Below, piece by piece: positions 24,375-32,173 of a DNA stretch of 35,830 nt (positions are counted from its first letter, which is position 1; every line of letters begins with the position of its first letter). This DNA comes from Anaerolineae bacterium (lineage in GTDB: Bacteria > Chloroflexota > Anaerolineae > Aggregatilineales > Phototrophicaceae), in assembly GCA_022823165.1 (NCBI GenBank), contig JAJDXR010000057.1:1-35830 (forward strand). The letters are read 5' to 3'. The translations under genes were made by a program, and so were the position numbers. The notes under the pieces were generated by a model, which was not told the DNA's origin, ran no database searches, and was given only the letters and a program-made list of their open reading frames with translations.

Positions 24375-24401
24375 GCAGCCTCTGAAGCGAGGCTTATTAG
24401 G

Positions 24402-24475
24402 GGCCCTGTAGCTCAATTTGGCAGAGCAAGCGACTCTTAATCGTTAGGTTGAAGGTTCGAGTCCTTCCAGGGTCA
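24402..24475 (+). tRNA. tRNA-Lys (anticodon CTT)
   Basis: A 74-nt tRNA. The acceptor stem pairs GGCCCTG (24402-24408) with CAGGGTC, with discriminator A at 24475. The D arm is GCTC-AATTTGGCA-GAGC. The anticodon stem AGCGA/TCGTT (one G-U) encloses CTCTTAA, giving anticodon CTT. The variable loop is AGGTT and the T arm GAAGG-TTCGAGT-CCTTC. CCA is not encoded (ACACA follows). It reads AAG lysine codons and has a clear promoter upstream. Confidence 0.96.
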
Positions 24476-24523
24476 CACAAACGCCAAGCCCCTTGCTGAT
24501 ATTCAAGTGAACGCGGCGAGCGC

Positions 24524-25471
24524 TCAGCCGATGGCGCGCAGCAGCGCGTCGCGGTAGGCAGCGCGCATACGTGTGCTGACGGCCGCGTCCATGACGGACA
24601 TTTCGGCGCCGTGGTACATGCCGGGATAGACCTGCAAGTCCGTGGGCACACCGGCCGCCATCAGCCGCTGCGCATAGTCGATGTTCTCGTCGCGGAACAA
24701 GTCCAGCATACCCACAGTCACCAGCGCCGGCGGCAGTCCGCTCAAATCGCCGGCGCGCGCCGCCGCCGCATAGGGCGACACCTTGTCACTGCCGTATTCC
24801 GCGCCCAAATACATCTTCCAGGCTTTGAGGGACAATGCGCGATTCCAGACCGTCGGGTGTGTGATGGCATGGCCTGAGGGACTATCGTGTCTGTCGTCGA
24901 TCATGGGGTAAATCAACAACTGATAGGCAAGATCGGGACCCTTATGGTCGCGGTTGTAAAGCGCCAGCGCAGCGGACAAGCCCCCGCCCGCGCTGGCGCC
25001 GCCGATGGCGATGCGCGCCGGATCGACGCCCAGCGCATCCGCGTTGTCCGCCAGCCAGCACAGCGCGCCGAAACAGTCCGAGATGGCTTCTTTGTAGGTA
25101 GACTCCGGCGCCAGACGGTAATCCACCGAGACAACCGTACAGCCAACATGCTCGGCGAAGCCGATGCCATGCGGGTCATTGCGCCCCGAGCCGACGATAT
25201 AGCCGCCGCCGTGAATCCAGAGCAGGCCGCCGCGAGGAGCCGGCGTCGGCGGCTGGTAAATCACAATTCCAATCTCGCCATCCGGGCCCGGGATGGTCCG
25301 CTCTTCGATGGTAACGGGAGAATTCAGCAACTCGTCGGCCAGCGCGTCCCAAAGGGGCTGGAACATTTCGCGCGCCTTGGGCGGGTCATCGCCGATGGCG
25401 GTCATCAGCTCGACCGGGAAGAAGTCGAGGGCGTCCAGGAGTTCGGGGTCAACCAGGTCGATGAAGGGCAT
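24524..25471 (-). CDS. HSL-family (family IV) alpha/beta-hydrolase, copy A
   Basis: A 315-residue serine hydrolase of the hormone-sensitive-lipase family, acting on carboxylic esters of short acyl chains or related compounds. The oxyanion-hole motif HGGG is at residues 87-90. DYRLAPE follows. The nucleophile S160 sits in GGASAGGG, and D257 (LDLFRDE) and H287 (MYHGAE) complete the triad. An N-terminal cap of about 50 residues precedes the barrel. The ATG at 25471 is supported by GGAG 8 nt upstream; the frame is open to 25558 but that part overlaps the end of the next copy. It is cytoplasmic, as no signal peptide is seen. It is a tandem paralogue of the gene at 25530, same length and roughly 70 percent identical by eye. 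Confidence 0.93.
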   Translation of the reverse strand: MPFIDLVDPELLDALDFFPVELMTAIGDDPPKAREMFQPLWDALADELLNSPVTIEERTIPGPDGEIGIVIYQPPTPAPRGGLLWIHGGGYIVGSGRNDPHGIGFAEHVGCTVVSVDYRLAPESTYKEAISDCFGALCWLADNADALGVDPARIAIGGASAGGGLSAALALYNRDHKGPDLAYQLLIYPMIDDRHDSPSGHAITHPTVWNRALSLKAWKMYLGAEYGSDKVSPYAAAARAGDLSGLPPALVTVGMLDLFRDENIDYAQRLMAAGVPTDLQVYPGMYHGAEMSVMDAAVSTRMRAAYRDALLRAIG

Positions 25472-25529
25472 GGGGCAGTCTCCGTAAATTAGATCGCGCT
25501 CGAATTGGCGGTCGCTAAAAGCTATCCGG

Positions 25530-26477
25530 TCAGCCGATGGCGCGCTTGAGAGCGTCAAGATAGCCGAGACGCATTCGCTGGCTTACCCCCGCAGTCGGCA
25601 CAAAGCCCTCGCCGCCATGAAACATACCCGGTACAACCTGCAATTCAGTCGGGATGCCGGCCGCCATCAGTCGCTGAGCGTAATTGATGTCTTCATCGCG
25701 GAAGAGGTCTTCGGTACCGACAGTTACGAAGGCCGGCGGCAGCCCGCTCAGATCGGTAGCCCGGGCCGCAGCGGCATAGGGTGAAACATTATCCGTGCCA
25801 TACTCATCACCGAGATACATCTTCCAAGCCTTGAGCGAGACTTCGCGATTCCAAACATTGGGATGCGTGACTTCATAGCCCGAAGGCGTTTCATGCGTAT
25901 CGTCCAGCATAGGATAGACCAAGAGTTGGAAGGCGACATCCGGTCCTTTGTTATCGCGGTTGTAAAGCGCCAGACCGGCCGTCAAGCCGCCGCCCGCGCT
26001 GCCGCCGCCGATGGCGATGCGGCTGGAATCGACGCCGAGCTCGGCGGCATTGTCGAACATCCAGTTCAAGCCGGCGAAGCAATCGGCAATGCTGGCTTTG
26101 TAGGTGTGCTCAGGCGCCATGCGATAGTCCACGGAGACAACTGTGCAGCCGACGTGTTCGGCGTAGCCGATGCCGTTCATATCCTCGCGCGCCGTGCCGA
26201 CGATGTAACCGCCGCCGTGGATCATGAACAGCCCGGGTCGCGGCGCGGGAGCGGGCGGCTGATAGATGGCGATGGGGATGTCTCCGTCGGGACCGGGGAT
26301 GCTGCGCTCTTCAATCGTGACCTCGCTGGGCGGCAGCATCTCCGCCATTGCGGCCAGCAAGGGTTCGAGCATGGCGCGGGCCGCCGGCGGGTCATCGCCG
26401 ATGGCGGTCATTAGCTCGGCGGGGAAGAGGTCCAGCGCGGGTAGCAGTTCGGGGTCTACGCGGTCGATGAATGACAT
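25530..26477 (-). CDS. HSL-family (family IV) alpha/beta-hydrolase, copy B
   Basis: A 315-residue esterase with the same architecture as its downstream neighbour. HGGG is at 87-90, DYRMAPE follows, S160 lies in GGGSAGGG, and the triad is completed by D257 (EDLFRDE) and H287 (MFHGGE). Differences cluster in the N-terminal cap (residues 35-52) and after the catalytic His (residues 290-300), the regions that shape the acyl pocket. The two copies may therefore have split substrates. AGGAG lies 7 nt before the ATG at 26477. It is transcribed first, and copy A begins 58 bp after its stop, so they are likely on one message. The substrate is unknown. Confidence 0.93.
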   Translation of the reverse strand: MSFIDRVDPELLPALDLFPAELMTAIGDDPPAARAMLEPLLAAMAEMLPPSEVTIEERSIPGPDGDIPIAIYQPPAPAPRPGLFMIHGGGYIVGTAREDMNGIGYAEHVGCTVVSVDYRMAPEHTYKASIADCFAGLNWMFDNAAELGVDSSRIAIGGGSAGGGLTAGLALYNRDNKGPDVAFQLLVYPMLDDTHETPSGYEVTHPNVWNREVSLKAWKMYLGDEYGTDNVSPYAAAARATDLSGLPPAFVTVGTEDLFRDEDINYAQRLMAAGIPTELQVVPGMFHGGEGFVPTAGVSQRMRLGYLDALKRAIG

Positions 26478-26557
26478 GTTTGACTCCTATGGCTGTCGTT
26501 GCCATAGAATATCGCGGCCATTGAGGTGTAGCAAACGTTAGCGCAGATGCTCGTGGC

Positions 26558-26570
26558 GACAGCGCCAATC
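26558..26570 (+). repeat. Third copy of the 13-mer seen upstream of ugd
   Basis: GACAGCGCCAATC here is identical to 4265-4277 and nearly identical to 4288-4300. It lies 52-64 nt before the ATG of the orphan membrane protein, about the same distance as the first copy upstream of ugd. It may be a shared regulatory site or a coincidence. Confidence 0.3.
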
Positions 26571-26621
26571 CATTGCTAAAATACGCGCTCATTAGTGTTA
26601 GCGCTTGTGAAGGGAATTAAG

Positions 26622-27821
26622 ATGTTGCCGCTTGAAGTTGTATTTGATGTCCCGCCCGAAATCGTCCAGGGACTGGCAACCGGCGCATTGGAGAGAGTCG
26701 GCGGCGTCATCCGCGAGACTGGCAGCAAGCAAGTTGTTATGTGGCTGCGCGAAGGCGCGCAGATTGCCAACAATTCGAATCTGGCGGGTGGCGTGTTGAA
26801 ATCGCTACTGAATGTCGGCAGTGGCAGCCTGACCGGCGTGGCTTTCGGCGCGCTGGACGCCGTCGTCGCTGCAAATCGACACAACCAGATCATGCAGCAA
26901 TTTAGTACTCTGACCAATCTCGTGACAATCGTCGGTGGCATTGGAGTACTCAATATCGCAACGACAGTAGTATCCACGGCGATTGTTTTGAAAAGAATCA
27001 ACGACCTAGAGCAAGCGATAAAGGCTCTCGACGTAGCAATTGCAAAACAATTCGCTCAAGAACGCCAGATCAAGTTGGAAGGTGCAATCCACGCAGCTGA
27101 CAATGCTTTTGATATGAAAGGTGAAGGTAATAGGGAATTCATGGCGCGTACCGCCGTTCTCGAATTGTTCAAAGCACAGCAACACATTTGGCGAGAAATC
27201 GACACATTGAAAGCCAGCTCGCCTGACTCGGAAAATAACGAACTAATGCAGAAAAACCTTGAACAAGCCATGCTCTTGGATTCCCTGTACAGCAGATGTC
27301 TGCTGGCGCTTGAAAACAGCGCGCTAGCCAAGACATACCTGGAAAAAAAACTTATAGACTATCGAGAAACGTCTCGCAATCTAGTTCATAGACATCTTGG
27401 AACGCACCGAGCAGCGTATTTTCATCATTCAGTCAAGGAAAGCGATCTGCTCCGCTACATTTCGGTTGAGTATTGGTTGCGTACAGAAGATAATCGCCTT
27501 TGGGAAATCCTACTTGCCAACCGCCGCGACTTTTGGAATAAGGATGTTGCTGACGAAAAGAATATCAAAAAGCCAGGGATGGACAGTTTCATCGACGCCC
27601 TCACCCAGTCAGAGCTACTAATCGAGAATCAGCGGCGCTTTGAAGGTATCCTTGCCGAGATTGAAGCTATAGAACGGCTTGGCATTAAACACTCGGAATT
27701 GGAACAGCAGCAAGAAGAAGCGCTGGCAAAGGCTGAAATCAACCTGGCGGAACACGACGACTACGTACTTCTAGTCGATAAGGAATGGCTTGCCGAGCAA
27801 TCGGACTCAACGGCTGCCTGA
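26622..27821 (+). CDS. Orphan membrane-anchored helical protein, function unknown
   Basis: A 399-residue protein that I do not recognise. Residues 1-90 are a mixed, partly amphipathic region (LEVVFDVPPEIVQGLATGALERVGG). A single strongly hydrophobic segment spans about residues 99-123 (LVTIVGGIGVLNIATTVVSTAIVL). It is followed by a coiled-coil-like helix (KRINDLEQAIKALDVAIAKQ) and then a long charged helical domain to the end. No enzymatic motif is visible. The ATG at 26622 has AAGGGA at good spacing; a GTG at 26595 is possible. From about 26900 on, the DNA is visibly more AT- and A-rich than its neighbours, with different codon choice, which suggests recent acquisition. The layout (N-terminal domain, membrane helix, coiled coil, helical tail) recalls uncharacterised proteins of defence or stress islands, but that is only an impression. 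Confidence 0.7.
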   Translation: MLPLEVVFDVPPEIVQGLATGALERVGGVIRETGSKQVVMWLREGAQIANNSNLAGGVLKSLLNVGSGSLTGVAFGALDAVVAANRHNQIMQQFSTLTNLVTIVGGIGVLNIATTVVSTAIVLKRINDLEQAIKALDVAIAKQFAQERQIKLEGAIHAADNAFDMKGEGNREFMARTAVLELFKAQQHIWREIDTLKASSPDSENNELMQKNLEQAMLLDSLYSRCLLALENSALAKTYLEKKLIDYRETSRNLVHRHLGTHRAAYFHHSVKESDLLRYISVEYWLRTEDNRLWEILLANRRDFWNKDVADEKNIKKPGMDSFIDALTQSELLIENQRRFEGILAEIEAIERLGIKHSELEQQQEEALAKAEINLAEHDDYVLLVDKEWLAEQSDSTAA

Positions 27822-27947
27822 AAGCAACTGGTTACCCTACCGTCCGCCAAACCCGGTCGCCATGACCGCGCGCGTGACCTGCCCTTTCTACATGATCCAG
27901 ACAAGACTCGAACCCCGTTTTTATTCGCCTGCCACTTATTAATATAG

Positions 27948-27976
27948 TTGCCCGCAATTGTTATCTGCGCTAGATT
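27948..27976 (+). promoter_or_regulatory. Promoter of the enolase-superfamily gene cluster
   Basis: A -35 TTGCCC (27948-27953), a 17-bp spacer and a -10 TAGATT (27971-27976) lie 36 nt before the ATG at 28012. The surrounding 80 bp is AT-rich against the GC-rich coding sequence. Confidence 0.45.
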
Positions 27977-28011
27977 CTGTTCATATTGATTCCGAACCCA
28001 AGGTGCGCCAC

Positions 28012-29115
28012 ATGAAAATCACACGTATAGCCGCTTATCAAGTCGACCTGCCCTTGCGCGAAGGCAGCTACAAGTGGTCGGGTGGCAAATCGGTCGAAGT
28101 CTTCGACAGCACCATCGTCCGCGTCGACACCGACAGCGGCGTCTCGGGCTATGGCGAAGTCTGCCCGCTGGGTCCCTTCTATCTGCCCGCCTACGCAGCG
28201 GGCGTACGCGCCGGCATCAACGAGTTGGCGCCGCACCTGCTGGGCTGCGACCCGACCCAGCTGGCTGTCCTCAATCGCCGCATGGACGCCGCCATGAAGG
28301 GCCACCCCTACGTCAAGACGGGCATCGACATAGCCTGCTGGGACATTCTGGGCCAGGTTACCGGTCAGCCGGTCTGCGCGCTGCTCGGCGGGCGTTACGG
28401 CGACGACTTCCTGCTCTACCGCGCCATCTCGCAGGGGTCGCCCGAAGAGATGGCTGAGAAAGTGGCCGGCTACCGCGCCGAAGGCTATCGCCGCTTCCAG
28501 CTGAAAGTCGGCGCCGACCCGCAGGCGGATATCCAGCGCATCCGCCAGGTGGCTGATCTGCTGGAACCCAGCGACAAACTCATTGCCGACGCCAACACCG
28601 GCTGGCTGATGCACGAAGCGGCGCGCGTCGTGCGCGGCGTCGCCGATATCGATGTCTACATCGAGCAGCCCTGCCTCAGCTACGAAGAGTGCCTGGCCAT
28701 TCGCCGCCGCACGAGCCACCCCTTTGTGCTGGACGAGAATGTGGACGGCATCGACATGCTTTTGCGCGGCCACGCCGATGGCGCCATGGACATCGTCAAC
28801 ATCAAGATCAGCAAGTTCGGCGGCTTGACTAAAGCCAGCCTGGCGCGCGACCTCTGCGTGGAGATGGGACTGGCGATGACCATCGAAGACAGCTGGGGCG
28901 GCGATATCACCACCGCCGCCATCGCGCATCTGGCGCATAGCACGCCCACCGAGTTTCTCTTCACCGCCACCGACTTCAACAGCTACGTCACGGTCAGCAC
29001 AGCCGACGGCGCGCCGCAGCGCGACTATGGACGTATGGCCGCCTCCGACGCTCCCGGACTGGGCGTCAGCCCCAAGTGGGACATATTGGGCGCCCCGGTC
29101 CTAGAAGTGAGCTGA
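28012..29115 (+). CDS. Enolase-superfamily dehydratase/epimerase (MR/MLE type)
   Basis: A 367-residue enzyme of the mandelate racemase/muconate lactonizing subgroup. These enzymes abstract a proton alpha to a carboxylate using Lys and a metal ion. The N-terminal capping domain ([15 protein letters not shown]) is followed by the barrel. K165 (FQLKVGAD) and K265 (NIKISKFGG) face the substrate, and metal ligands are D193 (DANTG), E218 (IEQPC) and D241 (LDEN). The pattern is closest in memory to cis-3-hydroxy-L-proline dehydratases and hydroxyproline-betaine epimerases, and also fits dipeptide-epimerase-like members. It is not a mandelate racemase itself. The start at 28012 has AAGGTG upstream. 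The kinase gene begins 20 bp after its stop, so these genes form an operon. Confidence 0.85.
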   Translation: MKITRIAAYQVDLPLREGSYKWSGGKSVEVFDSTIVRVDTDSGVSGYGEVCPLGPFYLPAYAAGVRAGINELAPHLLGCDPTQLAVLNRRMDAAMKGHPYVKTGIDIACWDILGQVTGQPVCALLGGRYGDDFLLYRAISQGSPEEMAEKVAGYRAEGYRRFQLKVGADPQADIQRIRQVADLLEPSDKLIADANTGWLMHEAARVVRGVADIDVYIEQPCLSYEECLAIRRRTSHPFVLDENVDGIDMLLRGHADGAMDIVNIKISKFGGLTKASLARDLCVEMGLAMTIEDSWGGDITTAAIAHLAHSTPTEFLFTATDFNSYVTVSTADGAPQRDYGRMAASDAPGLGVSPKWDILGAPVLEVS

Positions 29116-29134
29116 GACGCGGCGAGCGTCGGCT

Positions 29135-30169
29135 ATGACGACAGAAGCTGGCCGCATCAACATTGAAGACCCGGCTGTCCTGCTGCGCTATCTACGCGGA
29201 CAAGCGCTCATCAACAGCGGCGAGTCGCCCAGACTGCGCGCCCTGGCCGGCGGCGTTTCCAATCGCACCGTGCTCGTCCAGCGCGAAAGCGGCGAAGACT
29301 GGGTGCTGAAGCAAGCGCTGGCCAAGCTGCGCGTCGAAGTGGATTGGTTCAGCGCGCCCGAAAGAATTCATCGCGAAGCGGCCGGCTTGCGCTGGCTGGG
29401 TCGTATCATTCCCGGGCAGGTTCCGCAATTTGTATTCGCTGACGAGCAGCAGCATATTCTGGGCATGAGCGCGGCGCCGCAGCCGCATCAGAACTGGAAG
29501 ACCGCGCTGCTGGCGGGCAAGACCAGCATTGAGCAAGCCCAGGATTTCGGCCGTCTGCTGGCGAAGATCCACAGCGCCGCCGATTGCCGGCCCGAGTTAA
29601 GAGACGAATTCGCCGACCGGCGCTTCTTCGAGGAATTGCGGCTCGAGCCTTATTACAGCTACACCGCGTCTCAGGTCCCTGACGCGCGCGACTTCCTGGA
29701 GCAGCTAATAGCGGACACGCGCGCCCGCCGCCTGGCATTGGTTCACGGCGACTACAGCCCCAAGAATATACTGATCGCCGCCGGCAAGCTGATCCTGCTG
29801 GACTTTGAAGTTATCCATTTCGGCGATCCGGCCTTCGATATCGGCTTTTCTTGCGCGCATTTTCTGGCCAAAGCCAGCTTTCTTCCGCAATCCCGAACCG
29901 CCTTTATGCAAATGGCGCGAGCCTATTGGCGGGCTTACTGCGAGTCTTTGACCCCGGAGATGAGAGCGGCAGTCGCGGATCAGGCGGCGCGACATACGCT
30001 GGCTTGTTTCCTGGCGCGGATGGCGGGGCGTTCGCCGCTGGAATATCTGGATCAAACGCAGCGCAGCCGCCTGCAGGCGATTGCCTTGGACCTGCTAGCT
30101 CAAGATAACTGGGAGCCGCAAACTCTGATGGAACATTATGAAGCGCAGCTGGGGCGGCGCGATGAGTAA
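29135..30169 (+). CDS. APH-family phosphotransferase (small-molecule kinase)
   Basis: A 344-residue kinase of the aminoglycoside phosphotransferase/choline kinase fold. K59 (WVLKQ) is the ATP-binding lysine. The catalytic loop HGDYSPKNIL places D206 and N211, and LLDFEVIHFGDP places the metal-binding D223. Such enzymes phosphorylate a hydroxyl group of a metabolite. The N-terminal segment (LAGGVSNRTVLVQRE) is a glycine-rich nucleotide loop typical of metabolite kinases such as MtnK and HSK2 rather than of antibiotic-resistance enzymes. Its last 8 nt (ATGAGTAA) overlap the start of the enolase-like gene, so the two are translationally coupled. The gene context suggests it phosphorylates the substrate of the next enzyme. 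Confidence 0.85.
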   Translation: MTTEAGRINIEDPAVLLRYLRGQALINSGESPRLRALAGGVSNRTVLVQRESGEDWVLKQALAKLRVEVDWFSAPERIHREAAGLRWLGRIIPGQVPQFVFADEQQHILGMSAAPQPHQNWKTALLAGKTSIEQAQDFGRLLAKIHSAADCRPELRDEFADRRFFEELRLEPYYSYTASQVPDARDFLEQLIADTRARRLALVHGDYSPKNILIAAGKLILLDFEVIHFGDPAFDIGFSCAHFLAKASFLPQSRTAFMQMARAYWRAYCESLTPEMRAAVADQAARHTLACFLARMAGRSPLEYLDQTQRSRLQAIALDLLAQDNWEPQTLMEHYEAQLGRRDE

Positions 30170-31406
30170 AATCGAGTCGCTATCCGCCCTTGAAATCCTC
30201 GACAGCCGCGGGCGACCCACGGTCCTGGCTTATTGCAGGCTTGCCGATGGCGGCGCGGCGTCGGCCTCCGTGCCATCCGGCGCTTCGACCGGCGCGGCGG
30301 AAGCCCTGGAGCTGCGAGACGGCGATAAAGCGCGTTACGGCGGCTTGGGCTGTCTGCAAGCCGTCGCCAACATAAACGGCGAAATCAACCGGGCGCTGGC
30401 AGGCCGCCAATTCGAATCGCAAGCCGCGCTTGACCAAAGGCTTCTCGACCTGGACGGCAGTCCCAATAAAGCGCGTCTGGGCGCTAACGCCATCCTGGCC
30501 GTCTCGCTGGCTTTCTGCCGCGCGCAAGCCGCCCAGCGCCAATCGCCGCTCTATAGTCATCTGGCGCGGCTGGCGAAAGAGACCCCGCGATTGCCGCGAC
30601 CGATGATCAACTTATTCAGCGGCGGCGCGCACGGCGGCGGCCAAGTGACCATCCAGGATACGCAATTGGTTGTTCCCGCGGCGGACACGATCCAACGGAC
30701 GCTGGAAGTCCTGTCAGACATATTTCGCGCGGCGGCTGATCTGACAGCGGAACGCTACGATATGCGGCTGTTGCGGGCGGACGAAGGCGGCCTGGCGCCG
30801 CCCTTTGAATCGTCCGAAGCCATGCTGAGCGCAGCTGTAGAAGCCATTGAACGCGCCGGCTACCAACCTGGAACTGAGGTAGCGCTGACGCTGGACGTCG
30901 CGGCTTCGCAATTCTATTCCAGCGCGGGCTACCAGCTAGACGGCGCATTGCGGACGCGCGAAGCGATGATTGACACGCTTGAGCGGTGGTGCGCCGACTA
31001 CCCGATCATCAGCATCGAGGACGGGCTGCAGGAAGCGGACTGGGAAGGCTGGGTCCAACTGCGCCGACGCCTGCCGGGGCGGGTCATGATTTTGGGCGAT
31101 GACCTGCTCTGCACCAATGCGGACCGCATCCAGCGCGCGATTGACCTGAAAGCCGCTGACAGCCTGCTGCTGAAGGTCAACCAGATGGGTACGCTGACCG
31201 AGGCGCTGGCAGCGCTTAAGCTGGCGCGGCGGGCGGACTGGCGGGTGGTCGTCAGCGCCCGCAGCGGCGAAACTGAAGACGACTGGCTGGCCGACCTGGC
31301 GGCAGGCTGGGCGGGCGATTACATCAAGGTGGGCTCTATCACCCAGTCCGAGCGGCTGGCGAAATACAATCGCCTGCTCGCGCTTGAAGCTCAAGGCGGT
31401 CTTTAA
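30162..31406 (+). CDS. Enolase paralogue with altered active site
   Basis: A 414-residue member of the true enolase subgroup. The recognisable framework comprises LDSRGRPT, VPSGASTG, GANAILAVSLA, GGAH (H157), DEGGLAPP (E208), SIEDGL, GDDLLCTN, LKVNQMGTLTEA (K338) and a C-terminal KVGSITQSERLAKYN. Metal ligands D245, E286 and D313 and the base K338 are kept. The SHRSGETED loop reads SARSGETED, with Ala366 replacing the phosphate-loop histidine, and the usual QE is QD (D166). It is therefore probably not the glycolytic enolase, although the phosphate-binding Ser and Arg remain. It starts inside the end of the kinase gene and its TAA stop overlaps that of the convergent SDR gene by 4 nt. A dehydratase for a phosphorylated hydroxy acid is likely. 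Confidence 0.83.
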   Translation: MSKIESLSALEILDSRGRPTVLAYCRLADGGAASASVPSGASTGAAEALELRDGDKARYGGLGCLQAVANINGEINRALAGRQFESQAALDQRLLDLDGSPNKARLGANAILAVSLAFCRAQAAQRQSPLYSHLARLAKETPRLPRPMINLFSGGAHGGGQVTIQDTQLVVPAADTIQRTLEVLSDIFRAAADLTAERYDMRLLRADEGGLAPPFESSEAMLSAAVEAIERAGYQPGTEVALTLDVAASQFYSSAGYQLDGALRTREAMIDTLERWCADYPIISIEDGLQEADWEGWVQLRRRLPGRVMILGDDLLCTNADRIQRAIDLKAADSLLLKVNQMGTLTEALAALKLARRADWRVVVSARSGETEDDWLADLAAGWAGDYIKVGSITQSERLAKYNRLLALEAQGGL

Positions 31407-32173
31407 AGGCGAATGGTCAATCCGCCATCGGCGACGATAGCCGCGCCGGTGATAAAGGAGGCGGCGTCGCTGACCAGGAAGAGCGCGACCTGCGCCATTT
31501 CTTCCGGCTGAGCGATGCGGCCCAAGGTGTGCAAACCGCCCCACTCTTTCAGCGCGCTGGTCGGATCATCCGGGCTGAACAGCTCGGCGGAGGCGCGTAA
31601 CATCGGCGTATCGACCGAGCCGGGGCACAAGCTGTTGGCGCGGATATTGTCGCCGGCATGATCAATCGCCATCGTGCGCGTCATCGCGATGACCGCGCCT
31701 TTGGACGCCGAATAGGCCGCCACGTTGGGCTGGCTGAACAAACCCTGCACCGACGCCACATTAACAATGGCGCCGCCGCCGCGTTTCACCATTTCGGGAA
31801 TGCAATATTTGGCGGCCAGATAGACACCCTTGGCGTTGACAGCCAGCGTTCGGTCCCAAGTGTCTTCGTCGGTGTCGACAGCGGTACCGTAGGTCTGGAT
31901 GCCGGCGCTGGCCACCAGGAAATCGATGCCCCCGTAAGCCGCGATCGCCTCTTTGACGGCGCGCTGCGCGTCAACCGCTTTGGAGGCGTCCGCCACAACG
32001 GCGAGGGCTTGGCCGCCGCCCGACTGGATCTCGCGCGCTCTTTCGTCCAGCGCTGCTTGGTTGACATCACTCAAAACAACCGCCGCGCCCTCGGCGCCAA
32101 AAGCCACAGCGGTGGCGCCGCCGATACCTGTCGCCGCGCCCGTGACCAGCGCTACCTTGCCTTCAAATCTCAT
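31403..32173 (-). CDS. Short-chain dehydrogenase/reductase (classical SDR)
   Basis: A 256-residue NAD(P)-dependent oxidoreductase of FabG/sugar-dehydrogenase type. The cofactor motif is TGAATGIGGATA. Asp at the end of the second strand (LSDVNQ) indicates NAD preference. The catalytic parts are the Asn in AVNAKGVY, the Ser in VNVASVQG, and YSASK. The segment PGSVDTPM and a C-terminal FITGAAIVADGG complete the family. It is on the strand opposite to the enolase-like gene and converges with it. It may still belong to the same catabolic theme, as SDRs often oxidise the hydroxy substrates of such pathways, but there is no direct evidence. A GGGAGG-containing purine-rich stretch precedes the ATG at 32173. 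Confidence 0.92.
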   Translation of the reverse strand: MRFEGKVALVTGAATGIGGATAVAFGAEGAAVVLSDVNQAALDERAREIQSGGGQALAVVADASKAVDAQRAVKEAIAAYGGIDFLVASAGIQTYGTAVDTDEDTWDRTLAVNAKGVYLAAKYCIPEMVKRGGGAIVNVASVQGLFSQPNVAAYSASKGAVIAMTRTMAIDHAGDNIRANSLCPGSVDTPMLRASAELFSPDDPTSALKEWGGLHTLGRIAQPEEMAQVALFLVSDAASFITGAAIVADGGLTIRL

